Assembly (NCBI GenBank): GCA_001770855.1
Contig: MESE01000001.1
Coordinates: 248,001 to 312,000, forward strand
Origin: Burkholderiales bacterium RIFCSPLOWO2_02_FULL_57_36
GTDB lineage: Bacteria > Pseudomonadota > Gammaproteobacteria > Burkholderiales > Burkholderiaceae_D
Direction of reading: 5' to 3'
DNA: 64,000 bases
Part shown: piece by piece, positions 45,704 to 54,487 of the stretch
How positions within the stretch are numbered: position 1 is the first letter of the stretch
How the letters are laid out: each line of letters begins with the position of its first letter
Program-made: the position numbers and the translations under genes
Notes under the pieces: generated by a model
What the model was told of the DNA's origin: nothing
Databases searched by the model: none
What the model saw: only the letters and a program-made list of their open reading frames with translations

Positions 45704-45907
45704 CTACTTACTTGAATTCGGATCGGCCAGATTTTTTTTAAATGTGCGCTGCTGAATCAGATCTACTGCCGAGCCGGACTTTTTGTGCGGCCCTGCAGCA
45801 CGCTGTTTTGCGCGAATCGCCACAGGATCTTTCGATCTCATGCTCCGTTGCGAGGGTTCGATTCGGAAACTCAGTTTTTGCCGCTTGGAGATAGCCTTGT
45901 TTGCCAT
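45704..45907 (-). CDS. Small basic hypothetical protein
   Basis: A 67-residue, strongly basic protein (about 17 Lys/Arg), starting MANKAISKRQKLSFRIEP and ending ADPNSSK, without membrane segment or recognised domain. It is 30 bp downstream of the hslU stop on the same strand, so it could be made from the hslVU transcript. The 30-bp gap holds a small palindrome, CCGGAT-TT-ATCCGG. No strong ribosome site is seen, and it could be non-coding; the call rests on position, orientation and the absence of a competing gene. Confidence 0.45.
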   Translation of the reverse strand: MANKAISKRQKLSFRIEPSQRSMRSKDPVAIRAKQRAAGPHKKSGSAVDLIQQRTFKKNLADPNSSK

Positions 45908-45937
45908 ACGGCGAGTCCGGATTTATCCGGATTGCAA

Positions 45938-47287
45938 TTACAAAACGTAGCGCGACAGATCTTCGTTGACAGCCAAGGCGCCAAGCTTATCATCAACGTA
46001 GGCCGCATCGATTCCGATCAAGCGATCCGGCGTATCGGTTGCGGAAAACGAGATCTCTTCCAGCAGTTTTTCCATTACCGTGTATAAACGGCGAGCACCG
46101 ATGTTCTCGGTTTTTTCATTGACCGAAAAAGCGATTTCCGCCAGGCGCTGAATGCCGTCCTGTGAAAACTCTATCTTCACGTTTTCTGTCGCCAGCAACG
46201 CTTCATACTGTTTGGTAAGGCAGGCGTCGGTACCGGTCAGGATGCGTTCGAAATCGGCGATCGACAGGGAGTCGAGTTCAACCCGGATCGGGAAGCGGCC
46301 CTGAAGTTCGGGGATCAGGTCCGACGGTTTTGCGAAATGGAATGCGCCCGATGCAATGAACAGGATATGATCGGTTTTGATCATTCCGTACTTGGTATTG
46401 ACCGTGGTGCCCTCTACCAATGGCAGCAAATCACGTTGCACACCCGCACGCGACACATCGGCGCCGCCGGTTTCCGAGCGCGACGCGATCTTGTCTATTT
46501 CATCCAGAAAAACAATTCCGTTTTGTTCAACGTTGGTAATCGCCTTTTGCTTTAGATCGTCTTCATTGAGAAGCTTGGCCGCTTCTTCATCGATCAATAG
46601 CTTCAACGCTTCACGGATCTTTATTTTCCGCGATTTTTTTCGGCTGCCGCCCATGCCTGAAAACATCGACTTGATCTGTTCAGTCATTTCTTCCATGCCC
46701 GGCGGCGCCATGATTTCCATTTGCGGTCCGGTCTCGGCCAATTCGATTTCAATTTCGCGGTCATCGAGCGCGCCTTCGCGCAAGCGCTTGCGGAATGTCT
46801 GGCGCGCGGTATTGCCCGCATGCGCATCGCCTTCAGCCGGGGAGCTCGGGCTGGAGCTGAATCCGAAATCGCGCGCCGGCGGCACCAAGATATCGATAAT
46901 GCGATCTTCCGCGGCATCTTCGGCACGGGTGCGCACTTTGCGCATTTCCACTTCACGCGTTTGCTTGATGCCGATATCGATCAAGTCACGAATGATGGTG
47001 TCGACATCGCGGCCGACATAGCCGACTTCGGTAAATTTCGTGGCTTCAATCTTGATGAACGGAGCGTCGGCCAGTTTCGCCAGACGCCGCGCAATTTCGG
47101 TCTTGCCGACGCCGGTCGGGCCGATCATCAAGATGTTCTTAGGCGTGATTTCATGGCGCAATGGTTCAGCCACCTGCTGACGGCGCCACCGATTGCGCAA
47201 TGCAATCGCAACGGCGCGCTTGGCGCGGCCCTGGCCAACCACATGCTTATCGAGCTCGGAGACAATTTCCTGCGGAGTCATGTTCAT
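45938..47287 (-). CDS. hslU: ATP-dependent protease ATPase subunit HslU
   Basis: A 449-residue AAA+ unfoldase that feeds proteins to the HslV peptidase. Motifs are the N-terminal [19 protein letters not shown], Walker [17 protein letters not shown], the pore loop GYVGRDV, Walker [13 protein letters not shown] and the sensor region GRFPIRVEL. The intermediate I-domain (about 110-240) is present. Two ATGs, at 47287 and 47281, are possible. It follows hslV by 39 bp. Confidence 0.97.
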   Translation of the reverse strand: MNMTPQEIVSELDKHVVGQGRAKRAVAIALRNRWRRQQVAEPLRHEITPKNILMIGPTGVGKTEIARRLAKLADAPFIKIEATKFTEVGYVGRDVDTIIRDLIDIGIKQTREVEMRKVRTRAEDAAEDRIIDILVPPARDFGFSSSPSSPAEGDAHAGNTARQTFRKRLREGALDDREIEIELAETGPQMEIMAPPGMEEMTEQIKSMFSGMGGSRKKSRKIKIREALKLLIDEEAAKLLNEDDLKQKAITNVEQNGIVFLDEIDKIASRSETGGADVSRAGVQRDLLPLVEGTTVNTKYGMIKTDHILFIASGAFHFAKPSDLIPELQGRFPIRVELDSLSIADFERILTGTDACLTKQYEALLATENVKIEFSQDGIQRLAEIAFSVNEKTENIGARRLYTVMEKLLEEISFSATDTPDRLIGIDAAYVDDKLGALAVNEDLSRYVL

Positions 47288-47326
47288 GATGTATTTTTTC
47301 GGAACGATACGTTGAGGGTTTGCGCG

Positions 47327-47863
47327 CTATTCCAATGTTTCAATCGTGTGCGACAGATTGGTGTAGATACACAACTCGCCCGCGATCGTCAGGGATTTTT
47401 TGACAATCTCGATCGGCGACAATTCGGTATTTTCAAACAGCGCTTTTGCTGCTGACTGTGCAAATGCGCCACCGGAACCGATCGCGCCGATACCGTCGGT
47501 CGGTTCCAGCACATCGCCATTGCCGGTGATGACCAGCGTGGCGTCGCGATCCGCCACCAGCAGCATTGCTTCCAGGCGGCGCAGCATGCGGTCGGTACGC
47601 CAATCCTTGGCGAGTTCCACCGAAGCACGCATCAAATGCCCCTGATGCTTTTCAAGCTTGCTTTCGAATCTTTCCAGCAACGTGAAAGCATCCGCGGTGC
47701 CGCCGGCAAAGCCGGCCAATACCTTGCCCTGATACAGTTTGCGTACCTTGCGCGCGGTACCCTTCATGACGATATTGCCGAGCGTGACTTGACCATCGCC
47801 GCCGAGCGCGACGATATTTCCGCGCCGCACCGACAGGATGGTCGTGCCGTGAAATTGTTCCAT
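47327..47863 (-). CDS. hslV: ATP-dependent protease peptidase subunit HslV
   Basis: A 178-residue proteasome-related peptidase. The N-terminal threonine nucleophile is exposed by removal of a short leader at HG^TTILSVRRG. Further features are [39 protein letters not shown] and [19 protein letters not shown]. With HslU it forms a heat-shock protease. A sigma-32-like promoter is placed 71 bp before the start codon. Confidence 0.97.
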   Translation of the reverse strand: MEQFHGTTILSVRRGNIVALGGDGQVTLGNIVMKGTARKVRKLYQGKVLAGFAGGTADAFTLLERFESKLEKHQGHLMRASVELAKDWRTDRMLRRLEAMLLVADRDATLVITGNGDVLEPTDGIGAIGSGGAFAQSAAKALFENTELSPIEIVKKSLTIAGELCIYTNLSHTIETLE

Positions 47864-47933
47864 GCTTGCCCCTGGATTGAAGTGGCTGAAAATTGATGCA
47901 GCCCGGAATTACTACTTTGGGTGCAAATTCAAA

Positions 47934-47961
47934 GAATGGGGGCGGGGAGTCCGATTACAAG
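47934..47961 (-). promoter_or_regulatory. Candidate sigma-32 (heat-shock) promoter of hslVU
   Basis: On the minus strand, CTTGTAA (47955-47961) is followed after 13 bases by CCCCATTC (47934-47941). The sigma-32 consensus is CTTGAAA, 11-16 bases, CCCCATnT, so each half has a single mismatch. The -10 ends 70 bp before the hslV ATG. hslVU is a heat-shock operon in known proteobacteria, which supports the call. Confidence 0.65.
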
Positions 47962-47985
47962 ACGCGATTTGCGAGCAGTGTGCCG

Positions 47986-49404
47986 TCAGACTTTACGCGG
48001 CTGGATACGTACGAACTCTTTCAGTCCCATTACGTTGAACAAGGCAATAACCAGATGATTGACGTTATGCAATTCGATTGTCCGACCTTGTGCGCAAAGC
48101 GGCGCCAGGCTGCTTGTCAGTTCGCCTGCGGCCGTAAAGTCAACCCGCTTCAGACGCGAACAATCGAGAACGACAGGATTATGGCCGACCGAGAACGTCG
48201 ATATTGCGCTCACCAACGGCTCTATTTTTCCTTCGATGACGGTCGGCATCACGAAGCAATCGGAAACGGTATTGATCGAGCCGCTGTCTTCCGCCGTTGC
48301 AGTTGTCACTTTGTTTTTTGGCGCAACAAAGGCAGGTGGCGATACTTCGAACGTGATGCAATAATCGATACTTGCTTCTTCAAAGTCCTTTTCCCGATTC
48401 AGCAAACGAAGAATTTCAAGTAATAACAGCCATGGCGCTTCGGTTTCATCGCGCCTGCCTACTTGCAGAATCGCCCGAATCTTGTCTGCCAGTTCAGGCG
48501 CTCCGACCAGGATCAGATCGTGTGCCGAATTTTGCAGCTTGTGGAGTATTCGCAGCAGCAGGCCGCATCCGATCGGGTTGACCTCGGTTACACGGGTGAA
48601 CTCCAGCCGCAGGTCCTTCGTGGTTTCGCCAAGTTTTTGTGCGCGTTCAAGCAGCTTGACAATATTCCCGTCAAGTTTTCCGGAAAACGGTACCGTGGGT
48701 GTCGTTCCTTTAGGCGCGGCAGCTGTCTGCAGCTGATCATTATTGACATTCTCCACCCAGGCTGGCGGAGAGGTCTCGAATTTGTTTGCATATTCGATCG
48801 ACAGGCTTTCGAATTGCTTGTGCTTGCCCGTGATCTGATACAGGTCGAACAGCATCAGCCATGCTGTTTTGGAGACATTGTTGCTGCCCGGCTCGTGAAT
48901 CGCGCCTTGCAGCATTTGTTCAACCACTTCATTTTGTTCATTTGCAAACAGGATTGCCGCTTCTTCAACGATTTGCCCATCCTCTGAGCCGGTTGCTTCC
49001 ACTGCAACCGACTTTCCTTCTTCTCCCAGCAGGAATTCGGTGGTCATGCCCATGACCGGCAGCGTGGCTTCAAATGACTTTTGAAGCTGTTGCTGTCCCT
49101 TGCCGGGTTTTGTTTTGTCGGATTGCGAAACGGGTTGTGGTATGGTCGATGGGCCGGCCAGCGTGCTGTTTGCGGCGTGTGTCGGGATAAACTCGGATGA
49201 CATCTCGGATTCGATGGCATCGATTTTCTTGGCAGTCGCGGTAGCTCGCGCGACATTACGTTGCGCTTGCTTGGTACGCTCGTTCAGGTCATTGGTACTG
49301 TTTGTACGGGAAGAGCCGTCATCGCGTTTCGGGCGAGCAGAATTTTTGTCGGCAGATGTTGCTGACTGATTGTCTTTTTTGCCAAAGAGCCCGAAAATTG
49401 CCAC
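47986..49404 (-). CDS. Protein with two tandem helical + STAS modules
   Basis: A 472-residue cytoplasmic protein without signal peptide. A charged, low-complexity N-terminus (residues 1-110) is followed by two copies of the same module. Copy 1 has a helical motif at 181-216 (WLMLFDLYQITGKHKQFE to FETSPPAW) and a STAS-like domain at about 238-315. Copy 2 has the matching helices at 324-359 (WLLLLEILRLLNREKDFE to FEVSPPAF) and a STAS domain at about 386-467. STAS domains often act in anti-anti-sigma or phosphorelay switches, with a phospho-accepting serine; at the expected place copy 2 has LDCSRLKRVDFTAAGEL. It lies just upstream of hslV on the same strand; its function is unknown. Confidence 0.8.
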   Translation of the reverse strand: MAIFGLFGKKDNQSATSADKNSARPKRDDGSSRTNSTNDLNERTKQAQRNVARATATAKKIDAIESEMSSEFIPTHAANSTLAGPSTIPQPVSQSDKTKPGKGQQQLQKSFEATLPVMGMTTEFLLGEEGKSVAVEATGSEDGQIVEEAAILFANEQNEVVEQMLQGAIHEPGSNNVSKTAWLMLFDLYQITGKHKQFESLSIEYANKFETSPPAWVENVNNDQLQTAAAPKGTTPTVPFSGKLDGNIVKLLERAQKLGETTKDLRLEFTRVTEVNPIGCGLLLRILHKLQNSAHDLILVGAPELADKIRAILQVGRRDETEAPWLLLLEILRLLNREKDFEEASIDYCITFEVSPPAFVAPKNKVTTATAEDSGSINTVSDCFVMPTVIEGKIEPLVSAISTFSVGHNPVVLDCSRLKRVDFTAAGELTSSLAPLCAQGRTIELHNVNHLVIALFNVMGLKEFVRIQPRKV

Positions 49405-49456
49405 GTTTTTCCCGTTGTCAATACAGTAATTGCTACCCTCGCTAAAGCAGCGTTCA

Positions 49457-49462
49457 ATTATA
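49457..49462 (-). promoter_or_regulatory. Candidate -10 element for the STAS-module gene
   Basis: A perfect TATAAT reads on the minus strand, 52 bp ahead of the ATG at 49404. No clear -35 is at the normal distance. The remaining 153-bp gap up to the TonB receptor stop contains nothing else that I recognise. Confidence 0.35.
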
Positions 49463-49557
49463 ACGCCATATTAGTGCTATCAGGCAGTGCTCCACATCAC
49501 AGCCATCGTGCCTTGTACCGTCGAACAGTATGCCGCATCTTGCGCGAAAAATTAAAA

Positions 49558-51570
49558 TTAAAAGCGAGTTCGCACACCCACAATCAGACTGCGGCCAGGC
49601 AGCGGCGCCACATCCTTGAGCACCGAGGTCGATAAGCGGATGTCCTGGTTGAGTAGATTTTTCGCCAGTACAAAACCGGTCAATTGCGTCGTCCCGACTC
49701 GCTGCGTGTAAGACAAGTGCGCATCAAGCTGAGTATAGCCGGACGTTCTTGTAGTCTCAAAGGCGGCAAGGCGGTCCTGGTTTTTGGCGCGCAGCAATCC
49801 GATACCGGTGCGCCAGGGTCCTTGTTTAAAATCGGCGTCGATGCCGACGCGGCTCGCCGGTTGCAACGGTAAAGATCCCGCGCCGTCAAGCGTGCCACGC
49901 GATGTATCGGTAAAGCCGCGTAGCGACAAACCCTCGCCGCGCAAGTTGTAACTTACCTCCATCTCGGCGCCACGGATTGTGGCATTAGCCTGCGACCAGA
50001 ACCGTTGCCGGAATTCGCCGGCCGGATCGGGGGCGCCATCGTCATCGACCAGCGTCCCGTCAGTACGGCCATAGACGAAATTCTTAATCTTGTTTTCGAA
50101 AAGATTTGCCTTCCAGCGCACCAGGCCCTCGGTCTTTTGCAATGTCAGTTCGATGTTGCGCGACGTTTCCTTGTGAAGTCCGGCGTCGCCGATATCGAAG
50201 GTTCTGGTGGCTTCATGGGGACCGTTCGAATAGAGTTCCTCGATGGCGGGTGCGCGCTGCGCAATCGATAATGTCGGGCCGAAGCTATAGCCCGGGACAA
50301 AGGCCCAGAGTCCGCCAATCGAATACGATCCCAGCTTGAAATCGCGATCAGGCAATCCGGCGGATGTATCCGGGCGCCGCTTGACGGATTCCAGCCGCGC
50401 GCCGGCGCTTGCACGAATGGGGCCGAAATCCCTTTCTTCAACCAGAAATCCGGCCACTGATGACGACTTGGTGATCGGGACGGTTTCAGGACCGCTGCCG
50501 TCCGCAGCCAGCGCCGAATATTTACTGTTCTCGGTCTGCATTCCCAGCGTGCCGCGCCAGCCTGCCAGCGGTTTGTGCGCCAGTTCCCAGCGTGTTTCGA
50601 TCGCACGGTTTTTGAAGTTGGTTGCCGGTGTGCCGTCCTGCAAATTCTCGGTATGTTTGTAATCGGTGTGTCCTAGCTTGAACTTGAACGATTCAAACCC
50701 GGCCAACGGTTGACGGATCAGGCTATCCATGTCAAAACGCGTTTGCGATAGCGTAATGAACGATTGCTCGGCGGTTGGAATGCCATAGCGATCGTTCTTG
50801 GCGCCAACCGAGGCACCAATATGGCCCCAGTCGGCAATATGCGACGCGCCCAGTCCGAGACTGTTGGCTCGGGAGAATGACGACGGCAATCTACCTTGCG
50901 CGGATGCGGGATCGTTCAATACGGAAAAACCGGGAATTTTATAGTCGTCGGCGTCGCGCAGATTGGCGTCAAGATGAAGTCCGACCGGACCGGAAGAGCC
51001 ATCGGCAGAAAACAACAGGTTTTTTTCACGATTTGCCGATCCGAAACGAACTTCCGCTTCTCCGGTCGGTTTAGCCATTAGCTCGGTTGGGATTCGGTCG
51101 TTGACCACGTTGACCAGGCCGCCGATTGCACCGGAGCCATACAGCAGCGCAGCTGGTCCGCGCAATATTTCGATCTGGCGCGCGGTCGATGTTTCCACAC
51201 CAACCGCATGATCGTTGGAGAGGCTGGAAACATCGAGTACCGACATGCCGTTTTGCAAAATCTTGACTCTAGGACCTTCGAGCCCGCGTATGATCGGGCG
51301 CGACGCTCCCGCGCCGAATGCGGATGACGAGACGCCCAGCTCACGCGATAGCGTATTGCCGAGCGAAGGTTCGAGCTTATTGCGCAATTCGTCGCCGGAC
51401 AGCACGGTGGCAGGAGTCAGAATCTGCGCATTCTCGGGAGCATTGAACGGGGTTGCGGTGACTATCACAGGCGGTAGCGATTTCTCTGCGATTTGTGCGA
51501 ATACGGGGGTATATAAAGATACGAATGCGGCTGATATTGCCGCTGCCGACAAAATGCGAGGGACATGCAT
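49558..51570 (-). CDS. TonB-dependent outer-membrane receptor (ZnuD-like)
   Basis: A 670-residue receptor. The signal peptide (about 1-25, ending PVFAQ) is followed by a TonB box (PPVIVTA), a plug domain (about 45-160: IIRGLEGPRVKILQNGMSVLDVSSLSNDHA, IEILRGPAALLYGSGAIGGLVNVV) and a beta-barrel ending in the C-terminal Phe of IVGVRTRF. The segment ELYSNGPHEATRTFDIGD with LHKETSRNIELTLQKTEG is like ZnuD zinc/heme receptors. The His-rich loops of meningococcal ZnuD are not obvious, so the metal is inferred from the cluster (Zur-like regulator, CobW, shared operator). It is downstream of the 113-residue membrane protein. Confidence 0.82.
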   Translation of the reverse strand: MHVPRILSAAAISAAFVSLYTPVFAQIAEKSLPPVIVTATPFNAPENAQILTPATVLSGDELRNKLEPSLGNTLSRELGVSSSAFGAGASRPIIRGLEGPRVKILQNGMSVLDVSSLSNDHAVGVETSTARQIEILRGPAALLYGSGAIGGLVNVVNDRIPTELMAKPTGEAEVRFGSANREKNLLFSADGSSGPVGLHLDANLRDADDYKIPGFSVLNDPASAQGRLPSSFSRANSLGLGASHIADWGHIGASVGAKNDRYGIPTAEQSFITLSQTRFDMDSLIRQPLAGFESFKFKLGHTDYKHTENLQDGTPATNFKNRAIETRWELAHKPLAGWRGTLGMQTENSKYSALAADGSGPETVPITKSSSVAGFLVEERDFGPIRASAGARLESVKRRPDTSAGLPDRDFKLGSYSIGGLWAFVPGYSFGPTLSIAQRAPAIEELYSNGPHEATRTFDIGDAGLHKETSRNIELTLQKTEGLVRWKANLFENKIKNFVYGRTDGTLVDDDGAPDPAGEFRQRFWSQANATIRGAEMEVSYNLRGEGLSLRGFTDTSRGTLDGAGSLPLQPASRVGIDADFKQGPWRTGIGLLRAKNQDRLAAFETTRTSGYTQLDAHLSYTQRVGTTQLTGFVLAKNLLNQDIRLSTSVLKDVAPLPGRSLIVGVRTRF

Positions 51571-51663
51571 GACGATTCCTTGACTATAAATGCCTGAATG
51601 GATATCTATCCGATGGCATTGAGCGATCTGATCGGATAAAGGTCGAGAGCTATTGCAGGAAAG

Positions 51664-52005
51664 TCAAGGAAGCGGCGGGGCGCGAGAGGAAAAGTAATAC
51701 GAGAACGGAGCATCCCATGACGCGAATGCCGTCCACAGAGCCAGTACTCGTGCGCTGGTGAAAAACGGAGCGAGATATGCCCCTGGAGAAATGCTGTCGG
51801 CAAGTGCTGCGGCATCGAATGCGATGCACGAGTGATGGGCATCACCGGAATCAGAATCGGTTTGCGTTACTGATACAGTCGAATGTTGCAATCCAGCGTG
51901 AACGATACCGTGACGTAATCCGATCCATTGCGCAAACAATACCACCATCATCAGGATGACGACGGGCGCAAAGTAAGTTAATCGGGCGGAACGAAGGGAT
52001 CGCAT
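51664..52005 (-). CDS. Small membrane-anchored protein with His-rich region
   Basis: A 113-residue protein. One hydrophobic helix (about residues 11-28, YFAPVVILMMVVLFAQWIGL) is followed by a periplasmic segment with several histidines (RHGIVHAGLQHS, then GDAHHSCIAFDAAALAD) and a C-terminal APPLP. The arrangement recalls the DUF2946/CopL-like small proteins found near metal genes. It precedes the TonB receptor by 93 bp on the same strand. A metal-binding role is inferred from the histidines and the context. The in-frame TTG at 52008 is less likely than the ATG at 52005. Confidence 0.6.
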   Translation of the reverse strand: MRSLRSARLTYFAPVVILMMVVLFAQWIGLRHGIVHAGLQHSTVSVTQTDSDSGDAHHSCIAFDAAALADSISPGAYLAPFFTSARVLALWTAFASWDAPFSYYFSSRAPPLP

Positions 52006-52159
52006 CAATGGCAGACTGATTATTTCGTGGAAGTCACTTTTTTATCTTTGGGAAATAGTTGAATCCGCAAAAAAGCGGCGAGATACGATTCGCGGATCTA
52101 CCCCTCGTCCATTCCAAGTATCCTGAACAAGAATGAGGTAACAATCGGCAATGCATATA

Positions 52160-52178
52160 ATTGCAACACGGTTGCATT
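52160..52178. promoter_or_regulatory. Candidate Zur-type operator upstream of the TonB-receptor genes
   Basis: The sequence is ATTGCAA, then CACGG, then TTGCATT: a near-perfect inverted repeat with 5-bp spacing. The same arrangement, TTGCAA-N5-TTGCA, occurs upstream of the zur-like gene at 55103-55121. It lies 155 bp before the ATG at 52005, and TTATAT just downstream on the minus strand could be a -10 element. Confidence 0.5.
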
Positions 52179-52250
52179 TTACGAAATAAACGACGGTGTG
52201 GCAAGGTGCGGAACAACCTTGACCGCGACTCGAGACGCTGATCTCTAAAA

Positions 52251-52337
52251 GGAAAGCGACTTTCCTCTACCGCTTTCCGTAGGAAACAGACGCGCAAGGT
52301 CCGTTTTTCATTTCAACTATGAAAGAAGTACGGACCT
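52251..52337 (-). other. Two adjacent hairpins downstream of dksA
   Basis: Hairpin one pairs GGAAAGC (52251-52257) with GCTTTCC (52272-52278). Hairpin two pairs AGGTCCGT (52297-52304) with ACGGACCT (52330-52337) and has a nested TTCAT / ATGAA stem inside its loop (52307-52311 with 52319-52323). They lie 20 bp and more past the dksA stop. No U-run follows, so they may protect or structure the 3' end of the dksA mRNA, or be a small RNA. Confidence 0.45.
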
Positions 52338-52357
52338 GCCTAATACAAGGAATAAAT

Positions 52358-53329
52358 TCAGTCGCCGTACAGTTTTTGCTTGAGTTCGCGGCGCTGTTGC
52401 GCTTCCAGTGAAAGGGTCGCGGTTGGACGCGCCAGCAAACGAGGAATGCCGATCGGCTCGCCTGTCTCTTCACACCATCCATATTCGCCGGACTCAATAC
52501 TGGCCAGCGACTGCTGGACTTTTTTCAACAGTTTCCGTTCGCGATCGCGGGTACGTAATTCAAGCGCATGCTCTTCTTCAATTGTTGCGCGATCGGCGGG
52601 ATCGGGCACCAGCACGGTTTCGCGCAAGTGCTCGGTGGTTTCGCCGGCGTTCTTGAGCAAATCTTTTTCAAGTTGCTGCAAGCGCGCTTTGAAAAAAGCC
52701 AATTGCGCGGCGTTCATGTAATCCTTTTCGCTCATCTTGAGGACTTGCGCTTCGGACAGCAGGGTGCCATCGGTGATGATGGCTGGAGTCGATTTCATTT
52801 GTTTGGTTGCCACTTCGCTTACCTTCGAAACTTCGGGTTTCTCAATTTTATCTGTCGTTCGAGTGCCGGCTTTGTTGCTGCTCATACCTGCGCTCGATTT
52901 GTGTATTTCTGGTGCGCTTATCGCCGGGCGCTTTACGGCGGGCCCGGCGGTTCTTGTTCCCGCCGATTTCACGGCCGGGCTTTTTACCGATGCAGTTTTA
53001 ACCGCAACACGGGCCGGTTTTTTAACTGCGCCGCTTAAAATTCCTTTCTTCCCAATTGCCGGTTTGGCCGGGGCCTTCATTGCAAGCTTTGTTCCGCTCT
53101 TGGAGGCTGGTTTGACGCCGATTTTCACGACCGTCTTCATGGGTTTGACTGCCGGTTTCAGTGCGCTCGTTGTCTTTTTTGCCAATTTGGCGGCTACTCT
53201 TTTCAGAGTCGACGCGCCGGTTTTTCCAGTGCTTTTTGTCTTGGCAATCTTAGTCGGCTTGGCTGACGTCTTGCCTGGATTTCGTGCGGCAACGGTTTTT
53301 TTGGCAGATTTTGTAACAGTTGCGTTCAT
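52358..53329 (-). CDS. dksA: DksA-type RNA polymerase-binding protein with long histone-H1-like N-terminal extension
   Basis: A 323-residue protein. Residues 1 to about 190 are a Lys/Ala/Pro/Thr-rich stretch (repeats such as AKKT, KPAVK, KSAGT) resembling histone H1/AlgP tails. The last 130 residues are a DksA domain: a coiled coil with the tip motif DPADRAT, needed to act in the RNA polymerase secondary channel with ppGpp, then SGEYGWCEETGEPIG and RLLARPTATLSLEAQ. Of the four zinc cysteines of E. coli DksA only the first remains; the others are Thr, Ser and Ala. The frame is open from 53437, but the ATG at 53329 has a GAGG site and begins MNATVTKSAKK. It lies between cobW and the TonB-receptor genes. 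Confidence 0.9.
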   Translation of the reverse strand: MNATVTKSAKKTVAARNPGKTSAKPTKIAKTKSTGKTGASTLKRVAAKLAKKTTSALKPAVKPMKTVVKIGVKPASKSGTKLAMKAPAKPAIGKKGILSGAVKKPARVAVKTASVKSPAVKSAGTRTAGPAVKRPAISAPEIHKSSAGMSSNKAGTRTTDKIEKPEVSKVSEVATKQMKSTPAIITDGTLLSEAQVLKMSEKDYMNAAQLAFFKARLQQLEKDLLKNAGETTEHLRETVLVPDPADRATIEEEHALELRTRDRERKLLKKVQQSLASIESGEYGWCEETGEPIGIPRLLARPTATLSLEAQQRRELKQKLYGD

Positions 53330-53443
53330 GTCTTCTATCCTCAATGAACTGTCCAACGCACTGACTTCATCAGGTGCCGCACGCGATTTAGCTGTTCTCG
53401 CTGCCGATAAAGCACCCGCCCCCTTGCTTGAAACCACGGTAGT

Positions 53444-54475
53444 TTATACCAAACATTGTTCCAGTCCGCGAATAAAAGTTTCTTTGGGTAGATTCTTGCC
53501 GATGAAAACCATTTTGCTGCCGCGCACTTCCGAATCTCCCCATTTTCCGCCTACATCCGTTCCCATCATCTGATGTACGCCTTGAAATACTACCTTGCGA
53601 TCGGCGTCCTTCATAAACAGTACCCCTTTATAGCGCAACATGCGCGGACCATAAACCTGAACCAGCGTTCCCAGAAATTCATCCAGAGCGGCGCTATCGA
53701 ATGGCCTGGCACTTTTGAATACGAATGCCGCGATGTCATCAGAGTGGCTATGGCCTCCTGCATGCTGATGGTCGCAGTGGTCATCGCAATCGTGATGCTC
53801 ATGATCACGCTCTTCTTCCGCCATGAGGAAATCGGGGTCGATCTCCAGTTTTTCATTCAGGTTGAAGCCCCGGATATCGAGAACTTCTTCGATCGGTGTG
53901 CTGCCAAAATCCACCCTGCCGATCGGAGCGCGCGGATTGATGCGCTTCAATCGCGCACATAGTACTTCGATTGCATCGCTGTCGGTCAAATCGGTTTTGG
54001 ACAAAAGTATTCTGTCTGCGAATCCCGCTTGACGCTGCGCTTCTTCATGTTCATCCAGCTGTTGCATCGCATGTCGGGCATCGACCACGGTAATGATCGA
54101 GTCGAGCAGGTAATGCATCGCCACCTCTTCATCCATAAAGAAGGTTTGCGCGACCGGACCCGGGTTGGCCAGTCCGGTAGTTTCGATAATGACGTGATCG
54201 AAATGCAATTCGCCTGCGTTGCGTTTTTGCGACAAAGCGGACAGTGCGGTAATCAAATCGCCACGTACTGTACAGCAAATACAGCCGTTGTTCATTTCGA
54301 CGATATGTTCGTTGCTGTCTTGCACCAGAATTTCATTGTCGATATTTTCCTGGCCGAATTCATTCTCGATCACGGCGATTTTAAGGCCGTGCCGTTCCCG
54401 CAAGACGCGATTGAGCAGCGTGGTTTTACCCGCGCCGAGGAAGCCGGTAAGAATGGTAGTGGGAATCAGGGCCAT
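53444..54475 (-). CDS. CobW/COG0523-family metal-chaperone GTPase
   Basis: A 343-residue GTPase. Walker A is TGFLGAGKTTLLN, the metal-binding motif is GCICCTVRGDL, the Mg switch is IIETTGLANP and the guanine motif is SKTDL. A histidine/acid-rich run (about residues 225-245, with DHEHHD, DDHCDHQHAGGHSH) is the sort used to bind zinc. Members of this branch (ZigA/ZNG1-like) deliver zinc to essential enzymes when it is scarce. It starts 12 bp after the zur-like gene on the same strand, so the two form an operon. Confidence 0.93.
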   Translation of the reverse strand: MALIPTTILTGFLGAGKTTLLNRVLRERHGLKIAVIENEFGQENIDNEILVQDSNEHIVEMNNGCICCTVRGDLITALSALSQKRNAGELHFDHVIIETTGLANPGPVAQTFFMDEEVAMHYLLDSIITVVDARHAMQQLDEHEEAQRQAGFADRILLSKTDLTDSDAIEVLCARLKRINPRAPIGRVDFGSTPIEEVLDIRGFNLNEKLEIDPDFLMAEEERDHEHHDCDDHCDHQHAGGHSHSDDIAAFVFKSARPFDSAALDEFLGTLVQVYGPRMLRYKGVLFMKDADRKVVFQGVHQMMGTDVGGKWGDSEVRGSKMVFIGKNLPKETFIRGLEQCLV

Positions 54476-54487
54476 GGCTAATACCAG

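Larger units (their letters stand above)
52006..52357. other. 352-bp intergenic region, dksA to the TonB-receptor genes
   Basis: No gene is seen. It holds the palindrome at 52160-52178 and the hairpins at 52251-52337, described separately. It should contain the promoter of the small membrane protein and TonB-receptor genes and the 3' end of the dksA transcript. Confidence 0.7.

Noticed and set aside
52737..53573. Long plus-strand frame opposite dksA (278 codons)
   Set aside because: It is a mirror of the Lys/Ala-rich DksA tail. The repetitive codons leave the opposite frame open; it has no ribosome site and overlaps two well-supported genes.
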